Source of the DNA: JAXMAZ01 sp046350115
GTDB lineage: Bacteria; Planctomycetota; Planctomycetia; Gemmatales; Gemmataceae
Direction of reading: 5' to 3'
Assembly (NCBI GenBank): GCA_046350115.1
Contig: JAXMAZ010000018.1
Coordinates: forward strand, 89,119 to 153,118
DNA: 64,000 nucleotides
Numbering within the stretch: the stretch's first letter is position 1; each line of letters begins with the position of its first letter. The translations under genes and the position numbers were made by a program. Below are positions 34,833 through 43,700 of the stretch, one piece after another. The notes below the pieces were generated by a model. The model made no database searches. It worked only from the letters and a program-made list of their open reading frames with translations, and was not told the DNA's origin.

Positions 34833-37193
34833 ATGTTCCAGATGCTGGCACTGAGTCTCGTCCTCGCCCAGCCGCCGGCCAAGGCGAACCCGAAGTACGC
34901 CGTCCCGTGGTACGTCCCCGCCCCCGTCCGGGACATGGACGCGGTGAAGATGTACTTCGCCATTAAGGGCGGGTCGATGCTGGGGCCGGGCGAAGGCTGG
35001 TTCGGCCCGGCCGAGCAGCGGCACACCTGGGACTGGCTGGCCGCCCAGCACAAGGTCGAGAAGGACGAGGCCATATCCAAGGACAAGTTCCGTGGGCCGT
35101 CGGACCTGTTCGCCCGGCTCGACCGGGACGGCAACGGCTCGATCAAGAAGGACGATTTCGACTGGAGCAACGCCTCCGAGTACGTCCGCCAACTGAGCGA
35201 GGCCCGGTGGTGGACCGGCCGCAACGACGCGGACGACGACTCCCGGCTGTCCAAGACAGAGTGGGACAAGATTTTCGAGAAGGCGGCCGCGGGTAAGGGC
35301 TACCTCAGCCCGGAGGACGTGCGGGCGGTCCTGTTCCCGCCGGTGCCGGCGCGGTCCGGCGGGTTCAACCCGGGCGATAAGCCGAGCAAGGCGAAGCTGT
35401 TCCAGGGGCTGTTCACCGCCGAGATCGGCTCGCCGTTCCCCGGCCCGGGCGTGGGCGCGGCGGCCCCGGACTTCACCCTGCCGACGGCCGACGGCCAGCG
35501 GCAGATCACCCTGTCCGAGTTCGGCAAAGACAAACCGGTGGTGCTGATCTTCGGCAGCTTCACCTGAGGGCCGTACCGGGCCCAGTTTGGGTCCCTCGAA
35601 GCCCTGCACGCGAAGTACGGGGACCGGGTGGCGTTCCTCGGGGTGTACGTCCGGGAGGCCCACCCGACGGACGGCTGGCGGATGGCGTCCAACGACAAGG
35701 CCGGGGTGGTGTTCGCCCAGCCGAAGACGACGGCCGAGCGGTTCGGCGTGGCCAAGCAGTGTTCGACCGCCCTGAAGATGACGATCCCGCTGGTGGTGGA
35801 CGACGTGACCGACCGGGTCGGCCACCTGTACAGCGGGATGCCGGACCGGTTGTACCTGATCGACCGGACGGGGAAGGTGGCGTACAAGGGCGGCCGAGGG
35901 CCGTTCGGGTTCAAGCCGGGCGAGCTGGAACAGGCGATCAACCTGCTCCAACTGGACGAGTCGTTGCAGCGGTCCAAGCCGGCCGCCGAGGGCGCGCCGC
36001 CGCTGGCGATGCTCTCGGACGACCAGGCGTGGGCGGCACTGCCCGCGGCGTCGACGCCGAAGGCCGGGCCGCTGCCGGGGTGGGCGAAGGCGCTGGCCGG
36101 CCCCCTGCCCCGCACCACCACGGCGATGCTGGAGCTGGACCACATCGTCCGGGCGACCCCGCCGGTCGACGCAAAGCTGGCCGCCAAGGTGCGGTGGGCG
36201 GCGGCGAACGCCAACGGCTGCCGGGCCGGCGAAGCCATCGCCATCGGCGACCTGCTCCGAGCCGGCGGCAGCGCGGGCGATGTCACGGCGTTGGTCGACG
36301 ACTGGGACCGGTTGCCGGCGGCCGAGCGGACGACGTTGAAGTTCGCCCGCAAGCTGAGCCGGATGGCCTCATCGGTCAGCGACGCGGAGTTCGCCGAGGT
36401 CCGTGCGATCCACGGCGACGCCGGGGCGGTCGGGCTGACGCTGCTGCTCGCCTACGCCAACTTCCAGGACCGATTGCTACTGAGCCTCGGGCTGCCGGCC
36501 GACGTTCTGCCGCCGGTCAACGTCCAGTTCGCCCGGCCGTACCAGGGCGGGGAGACCCTCACGCGGTCGCTGCCGGTCGACCCGCCGCCGGGGCCGCCGG
36601 CCCGGTTCACCGACCCGAACTGGCTGCGGGTCGGGGCCGACTCGCTGCGGGCGGCGATGGCCGGGCAGAAGACCCGCTCGCCCCGGGTGCCGGTGCCGGC
36701 GGTCAGCGACAAGTCGCCGTCGAAGATCCGCTGGAGCCGCACCGTCGTCGGCTACCAGCCGGAGATCGGCAAAGCCTGGCTGAACTGCCTGCGGACGTTC
36801 GAGGCGGAGGCCAAGCAGGACCGGGTGTTCGAGGAGAGCCTGTTCTGGATCGTCACCCGGACGATCGACTGCTTCTACTGAATGGGCCACTGCGAAATGC
36901 TGCTCGCGGTCGCGGGCCTCAGTGAAGCGGAAGTGGTGGCGCGGACGGCGAAGCTGGCCGAGGGGGACTGGTCGGACTTCACCCCCGGGGAACGACAGGG
37001 GTTCCTGTTCGCCCGCAAGCTGTCGCTGACCCCGGCGGCGGTCGTGCCGGCGGACGTGCGGGAGCTGACGCGGTACTTCGGCCGGGACCGGGCGGCGGAC
37101 GTGGTCTGGTGGGCCTGCCGGTGTCACTTCATGACCCGCGTCGCCGACGGGCTGCAACTGCCGCTGGAGACGGAGAACGTGTTTAAACGGTGA
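34833..37193 (+). CDS. Selenoprotein with two Sec codons: EF-hand, deiodinase-like and double AhpD-like domains
   Basis: One continuous frame of 786 residues if UGA at 35565 (residue 245) and 36879 (residue 683) are read as selenocysteine. The start is ATG 34833 after GGGGGAG, with signal MFQMLALSLVLAQPPA. Next come two EF-hand-like loops (DRDGNGSIKKDDF near 97; DADDDSRLSKTEW near 133). A thioredoxin-fold domain of iodothyronine-deiodinase type follows: PVVLIFGSFTU-GPYR, then VAFLGVYVREAHPTDGW and DRLYLIDRTGKVAYKGG. Then come two AhpD-like domains. The first keeps one Cys (NANGCRAGE). The second has LFWIVTRTID-CFYU-MGHCEM, where the paralogue at 28048 has CQYC. Homologous sequence continues past both UGAs, so they are not stops. 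Probably an exported redox enzyme; the substrate is unknown. Iodothyronine activity is not implied. Confidence 0.9.
35568..35594 (+). promoter_or_regulatory. Predicted bacterial SECIS hairpin 1
   Basis: Directly 3' of UGA 35565-35567. Stem GGGCCCA (35578-35584) with TGGGTCC (35588-35594), 7 bp including one G-U, loop GTT. The loop opens 17 nt after the UGA and begins with G. Bacterial SECIS elements (SelB-binding) are known to have a short stem, a loop 16-37 nt from the UGA and a G in the first two loop positions, so this fits. It also encodes the conserved GPYR region. Confidence 0.75.
36882..36917 (+). promoter_or_regulatory. Predicted bacterial SECIS hairpin 2
   Basis: 3' of UGA 36879-36881. 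Stem GCTCGC (36902-36907) with GCGGGC (36912-36917), 6 bp with one G-U, and apical loop GGTC (36908-36911), 26 nt after the UGA. The GGUC loop is the same as in SECIS 3 and 4 here and resembles the loop of E. coli fdhF. A competing 7-bp stem with an 8-nt loop (36889-36910) also exists. Confidence 0.72.
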
Positions 37194-37204
37194 GGCGGAT
37201 CGGC

Positions 37205-37317
37205 GTAGGGTGCGTTGAGGCTCTGCGAAACGCACCGCCGGGCCTGCCGCCCTCGGGCACTCGCCCTACGGGTCCGGTGCGTTCCGGTCGTCAAAGCCCT
37301 CCCTTCACGCACCCTAC
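37205..37317. repeat. GTAGGG/CCCTAC palindromic element, copy E
   Basis: The left arm GTAGGGTGCGTTGAGGCTCT (then GCGAAACGCACC) is itself a hairpin (GTGCGTT...AACGCAC). The right arm is drifted (GGTGCGTTCCGGTCGTCAAA, then GCCCTCCCTTCACGCACCCTAC). An internal CGCCCTAC (37262-37269) suggests a composite. It lies 12 bases past the selenoprotein stop and is followed at once by copy F. Confidence 0.82.
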
Positions 37318-37333
37318 GGGCGAGCCGGTTCTT

Positions 37334-37444
37334 GTAGGGTGCGTGGAGGCTTTGCGGAACCCACCGCTGCGACTGCACCGGACAGTGATGGGGTCGTTGC
37401 GGGGCCGGTGCGTTTCGTCGCAAAGCCTCCTCAACGCACCCTAC
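37334..37444. repeat. GTAGGG/CCCTAC palindromic element, copy F
   Basis: Left arm GTAGGGTGCGTGGAGGCTTT; right arm CGTTTCGTCGCAAAGCCTCC followed by TCAACGCACCCTAC. The right arm carries the two triplet expansions (TCG and CTC) shared with copies G and J. The terminal CTA (37441-37443) is the complement of the TAG stop of the minus-strand hydrolase gene. Confidence 0.85.
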
Positions 37445-38445
37445 GGGTTCTGTCGCCACCGCCGCTTGCCCTCGGCGATGATCGTGTTGTTGCCGGCGAT
37501 GCTCGGCGGCCCCGCGGCGGCCCGGCCGGGCGGGTAGATCGACGCCCGGGCGTGGCGGTGTGTCTCGGTCCGCAGGTGGCCGAGCATGTGGTGGCCGACC
37601 CGGCGGTCCCGCTCGGCCCGCAGGGCGGCGATATCGACCGGCGCGACGACGATCTTCTCCCCCGGCCCGGGGTCGGCTTGCGCCAGGATGCGGCCGTCGT
37701 AATCGACCACCATGCTGCCGCCCGGCCAACTGAACGGCGGGTAATGAGCCAGCGACGCCCCTTGATTCGCGGCGACGACGAACGCGGTGTTCTCGATCGC
37801 CCGGCAGCGGTTGACGACGGTCCACCAGTCCATCGGCGGGGTGGCCCCCCACGGGTCCATGTACGCCGACACCCGCACGAGGACTTCCGCCCCTTGCAGC
37901 GCCAGCTCGCGGATCGCCTCGGGGAACAGCCAGTCGTAACAGACGGCCGCCCCGATCACGCCGATTTCCGTCTCCGCGACCGGGAACACCGGGTCGGCGT
38001 ACCCCGGCAGGTCGTGCGGGCTGGCGTGGACCTCCCACGGGATCCACGGGTTCACCTTGCGGTACTTGAACAGCAGCCCGTCCGGGCCGATGAGACAGGT
38101 GGTGTTGAACACCTGGCCGGGGTGCCGCGTATCACGTTCCAGGAAGGTGGCCGTCTGGACGAACAGGTTTCGTTCCTTGGCCTTGGCCCGATACCGGTCG
38201 GTCTGCTCGTTCGGCACCGGCACGGCCAGCTTGTCGTGCAGCTCCTCGGCCGTCTCGTAGATCGGGGCGGCGTGGCCGAACTCGGGGAAGACGACCAGCC
38301 GCACGTCCCCGAACGGGGCGTACCCGACGGCCGCCCGGTCGATCATGGCCAGCATGTGGCCGACCCGGTCCGGCAGGTCGGCCCGGGTGGTCGGGTTCGG
38401 GAAGTCGGTCTGGCAGGCGGCGGCCAGGTAGCGGAGCGACGGCAT
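37441..38445 (-). CDS. Carbon-nitrogen hydrolase (nitrilase superfamily, aliphatic amidase/formamidase-like)
   Basis: 334 residues, cytoplasmic. Catalytic Glu-Lys-Cys of the nitrilase superfamily: VVFPEFGHAAP (Glu, about residue 55), FKYRKVNPWIPWE (Lys) and IGAAVCYDWLFPEAIRELAL (Cys nucleophile). Later segments RCRAIENTAFVVAANQG and SWPGGSMVVDYDGRILAQ are the usual superfamily ending. The NPW and YMDPWG-type features are nearer to amidase/formamidase branches than to nitrilases, but the substrate cannot be fixed. The extra 50-residue tail after the core (HHMLGHLRTETHRHARASIY) is longer than usual. The stop codon is supplied by repeat copy F. Confidence 0.9.
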   Translation of the reverse strand: MPSLRYLAAACQTDFPNPTTRADLPDRVGHMLAMIDRAAVGYAPFGDVRLVVFPEFGHAAPIYETAEELHDKLAVPVPNEQTDRYRAKAKERNLFVQTATFLERDTRHPGQVFNTTCLIGPDGLLFKYRKVNPWIPWEVHASPHDLPGYADPVFPVAETEIGVIGAAVCYDWLFPEAIRELALQGAEVLVRVSAYMDPWGATPPMDWWTVVNRCRAIENTAFVVAANQGASLAHYPPFSWPGGSMVVDYDGRILAQADPGPGEKIVVAPVDIAALRAERDRRVGHHMLGHLRTETHRHARASIYPPGRAAAGPPSIAGNNTIIAEGKRRWRQNP

Positions 38446-38471
38446 GGTGGCCTCGGGTGTGACGGCGGAGA

Positions 38472-38716
38472 AACCTAACCCCCCGGCCCCCTTCCCTAAG
38501 AGGGAAGGGGGAGCAAGCGGGTGGCACGCCCTGGTAGCGGCTCGCGGTTATAGCCCGGACCCGTTACCCACTCGCTCCCCCTTCCCTCGTAGGGAAGGGG
38601 GCCAGGGGGTTAGGTTTCGGAACCCCCGCCCTACCCGCACCGGCATCCACCGCTCGGGCGCCTCACCCCGCTTGCTCCCCCTTCCCTCTCAGGGAAGGGG
38701 GCCGGGGGGTTAGGTT
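38472..38716. repeat. Cluster of three CCTAACCCCCCGGCCCCC hairpin units
   Basis: Unit 1 (38472-38523) reads AACCTAACCCCCCGGCCCCC then TTCCCTaagaGGGAAGGGGG and AGCAAGCGGG. Units 2 (about 38567-38619) and 3 (38664-38716) are inverted copies ending GGGGGTTAGGTT. Each unit is a hairpin with core CCCCCTTCCC/GGGAAGGGGG. They fill most of the 332 bases between the divergent hydrolase and CRTAC1 genes, so any promoters must be embedded among them. Related units occur at 59826 and, more distantly, at 7345. Confidence 0.8.
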
Positions 38717-38777
38717 AAACTTCCCCACCGGTCGGTGATACAATCCCTCTTTCCTACGCCCCCGGGGCCTCTCCCAG

Positions 38778-40667
38778 ATGAACGGGTTCACGAAAATCCT
38801 GCTCGGGCTGGCGGCCGTCGCCGCCGTCGGGGTGGCCGGATATGTCGGGTACGACCGGTTCCTGCGGGCCAAGCCGATCGCCTCGCCGGTCGTCCAGGTC
38901 GAGAAGCCGGTCGAGCGGAAGGCGGTCGCCGTACCCGAGGCCCGGTTCACCGACGTGACCACCGCGGCCGACGTCCGGTTCGCCCACACCAACGGGGCGG
39001 CCGGCAAGAAGCTGCTGCCGGAGACGATGGGCAGCGGGGTCGCCGTCCTCGACTACGACAAGGACGGCAAGCCGGACCTCTTGTTCGTCAACGGCTGTCC
39101 GTGGCCCGGCCACCCGTCCGCGGCCAAGCCGCCGTGCCTGGCCCTGTACCGCAACAAGGGGGACGGCACGTTCGAGGACGCGACCGAGCGGGCCGGGCTG
39201 AACGTGACCATGTTCGGCATGGGTGCGTGCGTCGGCGACTATGACAACGACGGCTGGCCGGACCTGTTCGTCACCGGCGTCGGCGGGGACAGGCTGTTCC
39301 GTAACGACGGCGGCAAGCGGTTCGTGGACGTGACGCAGACGGCGAAGGTCGGCGGCCCCGGCGGGTGGCCGGCCGGGCTGTCCGCGGACGCCTTCCACAA
39401 GCACCAGCCGCCCATCCCGTTCGGCACGTCGGCCACGTTCGTCGACTACGACGGGGACGGCAAGCTCGACCTGTTCGTCTGCCGGTACGTCACCTGGTCC
39501 CCCGGCATCGACCTGAGCATCCTGTCCAACCTGACTGGCACCGGGCGGACGTACCAGCAGCCGACCTCCCTGGAAGGGAATCAGTGCGCCCTGTACCGGA
39601 ACAACGGGGACGGCACCTTCACCGACGTGTCCGAGGCGGCCGGGGTGTTGGTGTACGACCAGGAGGGGGCCGGCGCCTCCGCCCGCAAGCGGCCGGTCGG
39701 CAAGTCGCTCGGGGTGGTGCTGTGCGACCCGGACGGGGACGGCTGGCCGGACCTGATCGTGGCCAACGACACGGTCCGCAACTTCTTCTTCCACAACGTC
39801 TCGGACGGCAAGGGCGGGCGGAAGTTCGAGGAGCAGGGGATCACCGCCAACGTGGCCTACGCCGAGGGGTCGGCCCGCGGGGCCATGGGGATCGACGTGG
39901 GCGAGTACACCCCGGGCAAGCCGGCCGTCCTCATCGCGAACTTCGCCAACGAGCCGAACTCGTTTCTGGTGCTGAACAACCCAAAGCGGCTCTTGTTCGC
40001 GGACGCGGCGGCGGCGGTCGGGCTGCTCGGCCCGAGCCGGGGGCCGCTCAAGTTCGGGGCGTTCTTCCTGGACTACGACCTGGACGGCCGGCTCGACCTG
40101 CTCACTTGCAACGGGCACATCGACCCGGACGTGAGCCAGGTGCAGCCGGGCCAGACCCACGCCCAGCCGGCCCAACTGTTCTGGAACACCGGCGACCCGG
40201 TCCGGGTGTTCGAGCCGGTCACACCAGAGAAGGCCGGGCCGGACCTGTTCAAGCCGCTGGTCGGCCGGGGGAGCGCGTACCTGGACTTCGACGGGGACGG
40301 CGACCTGGACGTGGTGCTGACCAGCAACGCCGGCCCGGCGGTGCTGCTGCGGAACGACCAGAAGCTCGGCCACCACTGGCTGCGGCTCAACCTGGAGGGG
40401 GACGGCAAGCGGTCCAACCGCAGCGCCATCGGGGCGGAGGTGACGGTCGAGGCCGGCGGCCAGACGTACAAGCGGACCGTGACCGGGGCCAAGGGCTACC
40501 TCAGCCAGAGCGAGCTGACCGTGACCGTCGGGCTGGGAGCGACAACGACCGTGGACAAGGTGACGGTCCGCTGGCCGGGCAAGGACGCCGGCCCGCCGCA
40601 GACCTGGACCGGGCTGAAGACGGACAAGCAGTACACGCTCAAGCAGGGTGAGCCGCAACCGAAGTAG
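38778..40667 (+). CDS. CRTAC1-like FG-GAP/ASPIC protein with N-terminal membrane anchor
   Basis: 629 residues. One N-terminal span (ILLGLAAVAAVGVAGYVGYD) replaces the lipobox of its paralogues. VCBS/FG-GAP calcium loops: VLDYDKDGKPDLLFVNGCPW, VGDYDNDGWPDLFVTGVGG, VDYDGDGKLDLFVCRYVTW, LCDPDGDGWPDLIVANDT, LDYDLDGRLDLLTCNGH and LDFDGDGDLDVVLTSNAG. The ASPIC/UnbV domain starts near HHWLRLNLEGDGKRSNRSAI and ends VTVRWPGKDAG. It is a very close paralogue of the interrupted 29679 gene (shared AAGKKLLPETMGSGVAVLD). Its TAG stop is the first TAG of repeat copy G. Confidence 0.93.
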   Translation: MNGFTKILLGLAAVAAVGVAGYVGYDRFLRAKPIASPVVQVEKPVERKAVAVPEARFTDVTTAADVRFAHTNGAAGKKLLPETMGSGVAVLDYDKDGKPDLLFVNGCPWPGHPSAAKPPCLALYRNKGDGTFEDATERAGLNVTMFGMGACVGDYDNDGWPDLFVTGVGGDRLFRNDGGKRFVDVTQTAKVGGPGGWPAGLSADAFHKHQPPIPFGTSATFVDYDGDGKLDLFVCRYVTWSPGIDLSILSNLTGTGRTYQQPTSLEGNQCALYRNNGDGTFTDVSEAAGVLVYDQEGAGASARKRPVGKSLGVVLCDPDGDGWPDLIVANDTVRNFFFHNVSDGKGGRKFEEQGITANVAYAEGSARGAMGIDVGEYTPGKPAVLIANFANEPNSFLVLNNPKRLLFADAAAAVGLLGPSRGPLKFGAFFLDYDLDGRLDLLTCNGHIDPDVSQVQPGQTHAQPAQLFWNTGDPVRVFEPVTPEKAGPDLFKPLVGRGSAYLDFDGDGDLDVVLTSNAGPAVLLRNDQKLGHHWLRLNLEGDGKRSNRSAIGAEVTVEAGGQTYKRTVTGAKGYLSQSELTVTVGLGATTTVDKVTVRWPGKDAGPPQTWTGLKTDKQYTLKQGEPQPK

Positions 40668-40770
40668 GGCGGGTCAAGCCCGGCTCTGCGGGCGCCGACC
40701 CGCCGGCCGGGCAAGAACTCGTTGCCGTTTCGGCGGGTCGTCGTCGCAAAGCCTCCTCGACCCGCCCTAC
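40664..40770. repeat. GTAGGG/CCCTAC palindromic element, copy G
   Basis: Left arm GTAGGGCGGGTCAAGCCCGG, inner hairpin GCGGGCGCCGACCCGCC; right arm GGCGGGTCGTCGTCGCAAAG then CCTCCTCGACCCGCCCTAC. The element begins inside the stop codon of the preceding gene (TAG 40665-40667). Its arms are GGGCGGGTC-type like copy H, but its right arm has the TCG/CTC expansions of F and J, so it bridges two sub-families. Confidence 0.85.
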
Positions 40771-40790
40771 ACAAACCCCTCCCAACATTC

Positions 40791-43700
40791 ATGCCCGACG
40801 CCCGCCCCTCTCGCCTGCCTTGGCTCCTGGTCGCCGTGCTGCTCGTCGCGGCCGGCGTCGGCGCCTGGGTTCTCCTCCAGCGGCCCCGCGGGCCGGCCGG
40901 CGACCCGGTGGCCGCCAGCCACGCCAACGCCCGCGGCGTCGGGCACATGGAGCAGTTCGAGTACGCCAAGGCGGCCGACGAGTTCCAGACGGCGCTCGAC
41001 CGGTCCCCCGGCTGGCTGCCGGCCCGGATCAACCTGGGCATCGCCCTGTACAACTCGACCAAGGACAACGTCGACCCGGTCCTGGCCCGGGCGGTCGAGG
41101 TGTTCAACGGGGTGTTGAAGGACGACCCGGACAACGTCTACGCCCACTACAACCTGGGCATCATCCACAAGTACCGCGGGGAGCTGGCGGAGGCGGCCCC
41201 GCACTTCGAGGCGGTGACCCGGCTCGACCCGTCCGACGCCCACGCCTGGCTGAACCGGGGGGTGTGTGACCCGCAGTCGTTCGAGTCCGACAAGAGTCGG
41301 GAGTTCTTCGAGAAAGCCCTCGCGCTGAACCCGTACCTGAACCAGGCCCGTTACCGGCTGGCCACCCACACCGGCACGACCGACGCCCAGCGGAAAGAGC
41401 TGAACAAGTTGTTCCAGGACTTGCAGGTGGCCAACTGGGAGGAGGAGTCGCGGGAGAAGTACACCGAGATGGGCCGGTACGCCGGGACGATCGGCGGCGG
41501 CCCGGCCAAGCCGCCGGCGGCCGGGCCGCCGCCGGTGTTCGCCCAGACGCCGAGCGTCACGGCGAAGCTGCCGGCGGTCAAGCTTGACCCGGTCCGGCAG
41601 GCCCACCGCGACCGGTTCGGCGGGGTGATGGTCCGGCTCGACTACAACGGCGACGGCAAACCCGACCTACTGCTGTTGTCCGCGGCCGAGCGGGACGGCG
41701 GCGTCCGAGACGTGCTGCTCCGCAACGACGGCAGCACCTTCACCGACGTGTCGGTCGAAGCGGGGCTGACCGGCCCCGGCAGCCTGGCGTGTGCGGTCGG
41801 CGACTTCGACAACGACGGCAAGCCGGACCTGGCCCTCGGCCACCCGGGCGGCCTGCGGTTGCTGCGGAACGTGGACGGCAAGCAGTTCGACGACAAGACG
41901 GCCGCCGCCGGGTTCGACAAGCTGACCGCCACGGCCACGGCCGTCGCCTGGATCGACATCGACCAGGACGGCGACCTCGATCTATTGGTCGGCACCAAGG
42001 ACGGGCTGGCCGTGTTCGCCAACTCCGGGGAGGCGCCGCCCGCCCGGGCGGACCAGCCGACCCCACCGCTGTCCTGCAAGTTCGAGCGGTCGAAGGCGAT
42101 CGACATGCCGCCGACCCGCGGGCCGGTGGCCGGGATCGTCGCCTTCGACATCGACGGCGACAAGGACGTGGACATCGTGCTGCTGATCGACGGCCAGTCG
42201 CCGGTCACGGTCCTGAACGACCGGCTCCTGCGGTTCCGCCACGGCCTGCCGGTCCCGTCGGCCGCGGCCACCTGGGCCGGCGGCGTGGTCATCGACGCCA
42301 ACGGGGACGACCAGTCCGACCTGGTGCTGTTGCCGGCCGGGGAGCCGCCGCGGCGGGTGGTCAGCTTTAAGGAGACACCCGACGAGGACACCTCGAAGCG
42401 GTTCGCCGGCGGGGCGGTCCCCGGGCCGGCGCTGGTACAGGCCCACCGGTGCGACCTCGACCTGGATGGCCGGGCAGACCTGGTCGGGCTGTCGGCCGAC
42501 CGCAAGCCGGTCCTCCTGCACGGCCAGGGCGACCCGACCGGCCGGTTCACACTTGCCCCCGAGCCGTTCGGGCCGGCCGCGGACAAACTCCCCGGACTGC
42601 TGGCCGTCGCAGTCGCCGATGTGAACGGCAACTGCACCCCGGACCTGATCGTTTGGGACGCGGACGGGGTGAAGGTGTTTCCGGCCGAGCCGAACGGCAA
42701 CCGCGGGCTGAAGCTGCGGCTGACCGGCAAGCGGGACGCCACCAACGCCGGGGTCGGGCAGAAGAACCTCCGCACCAACAGCGACGGGATCGGCAGCAAG
42801 GTGGCCGCCCTGACCGGGCCGCTGTCGGCGATGGTCGAACACACCACCCTGTCCGCCGGGCCGGGGCAGTCGCTGCTGCCGCTCGACCTCGGGCTGGGCA
42901 AGGCGACCCAGGCAGACGCCGTCCGCATCCGCTGGCCGGACGGGGTGGTGCAGGCGGAACTCGGCACCCCGGCGTGCGAACTCGTCGCTGTCGGCGAGAT
43001 CAACCGCAAGCCGACTTCCTGCCCGGTGCTGATGACCTGGGACGGGGCGAAGTGGGTGTACGTGACCGACTTCCTCGGCGGCGGGGCGCTCGGCGAGGTC
43101 GGCCCGGACGGGTCGGTCCGCCCGGCCCGGCCGGAGGAGTCGGTCAAGATCGAGCCGCACCAGCTCGGGCTGAAGGATGGGCACTACGTCCTCCGCATCG
43201 CCGAGCCGATGGACGAGGTGCTGTATTTGGATCACGTCCGGCTCGACGTGATCGACCACCCGGCGGAAACGGCCGTGTTCCCGGACGAGCGGTTCGCCGT
43301 CGGCGGCTCGGCCCCGACGCAGCAGGTGCTGACCTTCCGCGACAAACTGTTCCCGGCGAAGGTGACCGACCACCGCGGCCGGGACGTGACCGCCGCCCTC
43401 CGCGAGCGGGACGGCAAGACGGCGGACGGGTTCGCCCACCGCTCCTGGCTCGGGTACGCCGAGGACCACTGGATCGAGTTCGATTTCGGTGACAGGCGGC
43501 TGTCACTGCCGGCCGGCAAGCCGGCGTACATGGTGCTGGCCGGGTGGACCGATTACCCGTACCCGGAGTCGATCTACGCGGCGACGCAGGCCGGGGTGCC
43601 GACGGTGTGGCCGGTGCTGGAGCGGCTGGGGGCGGACGGGAAGTGGCAGACGCTCGGCAGCATCGGGCTGCCGGCCGGGCTGCCGAAGGTGATGACCGTG

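Noticed and set aside
37191..37193. Third TGA in the selenoprotein frame as another Sec codon
   Set aside because: Only four more codons follow before a TAG inside repeat copy E, the protein family ends here, and no conserved sequence continues.
38472..38716. CRISPR-like array of three spaced repeats
   Set aside because: The units are hairpins in mixed orientation with irregular spacing, units 2 and 3 being inverted relative to unit 1, and the same family appears singly elsewhere; no cas genes.
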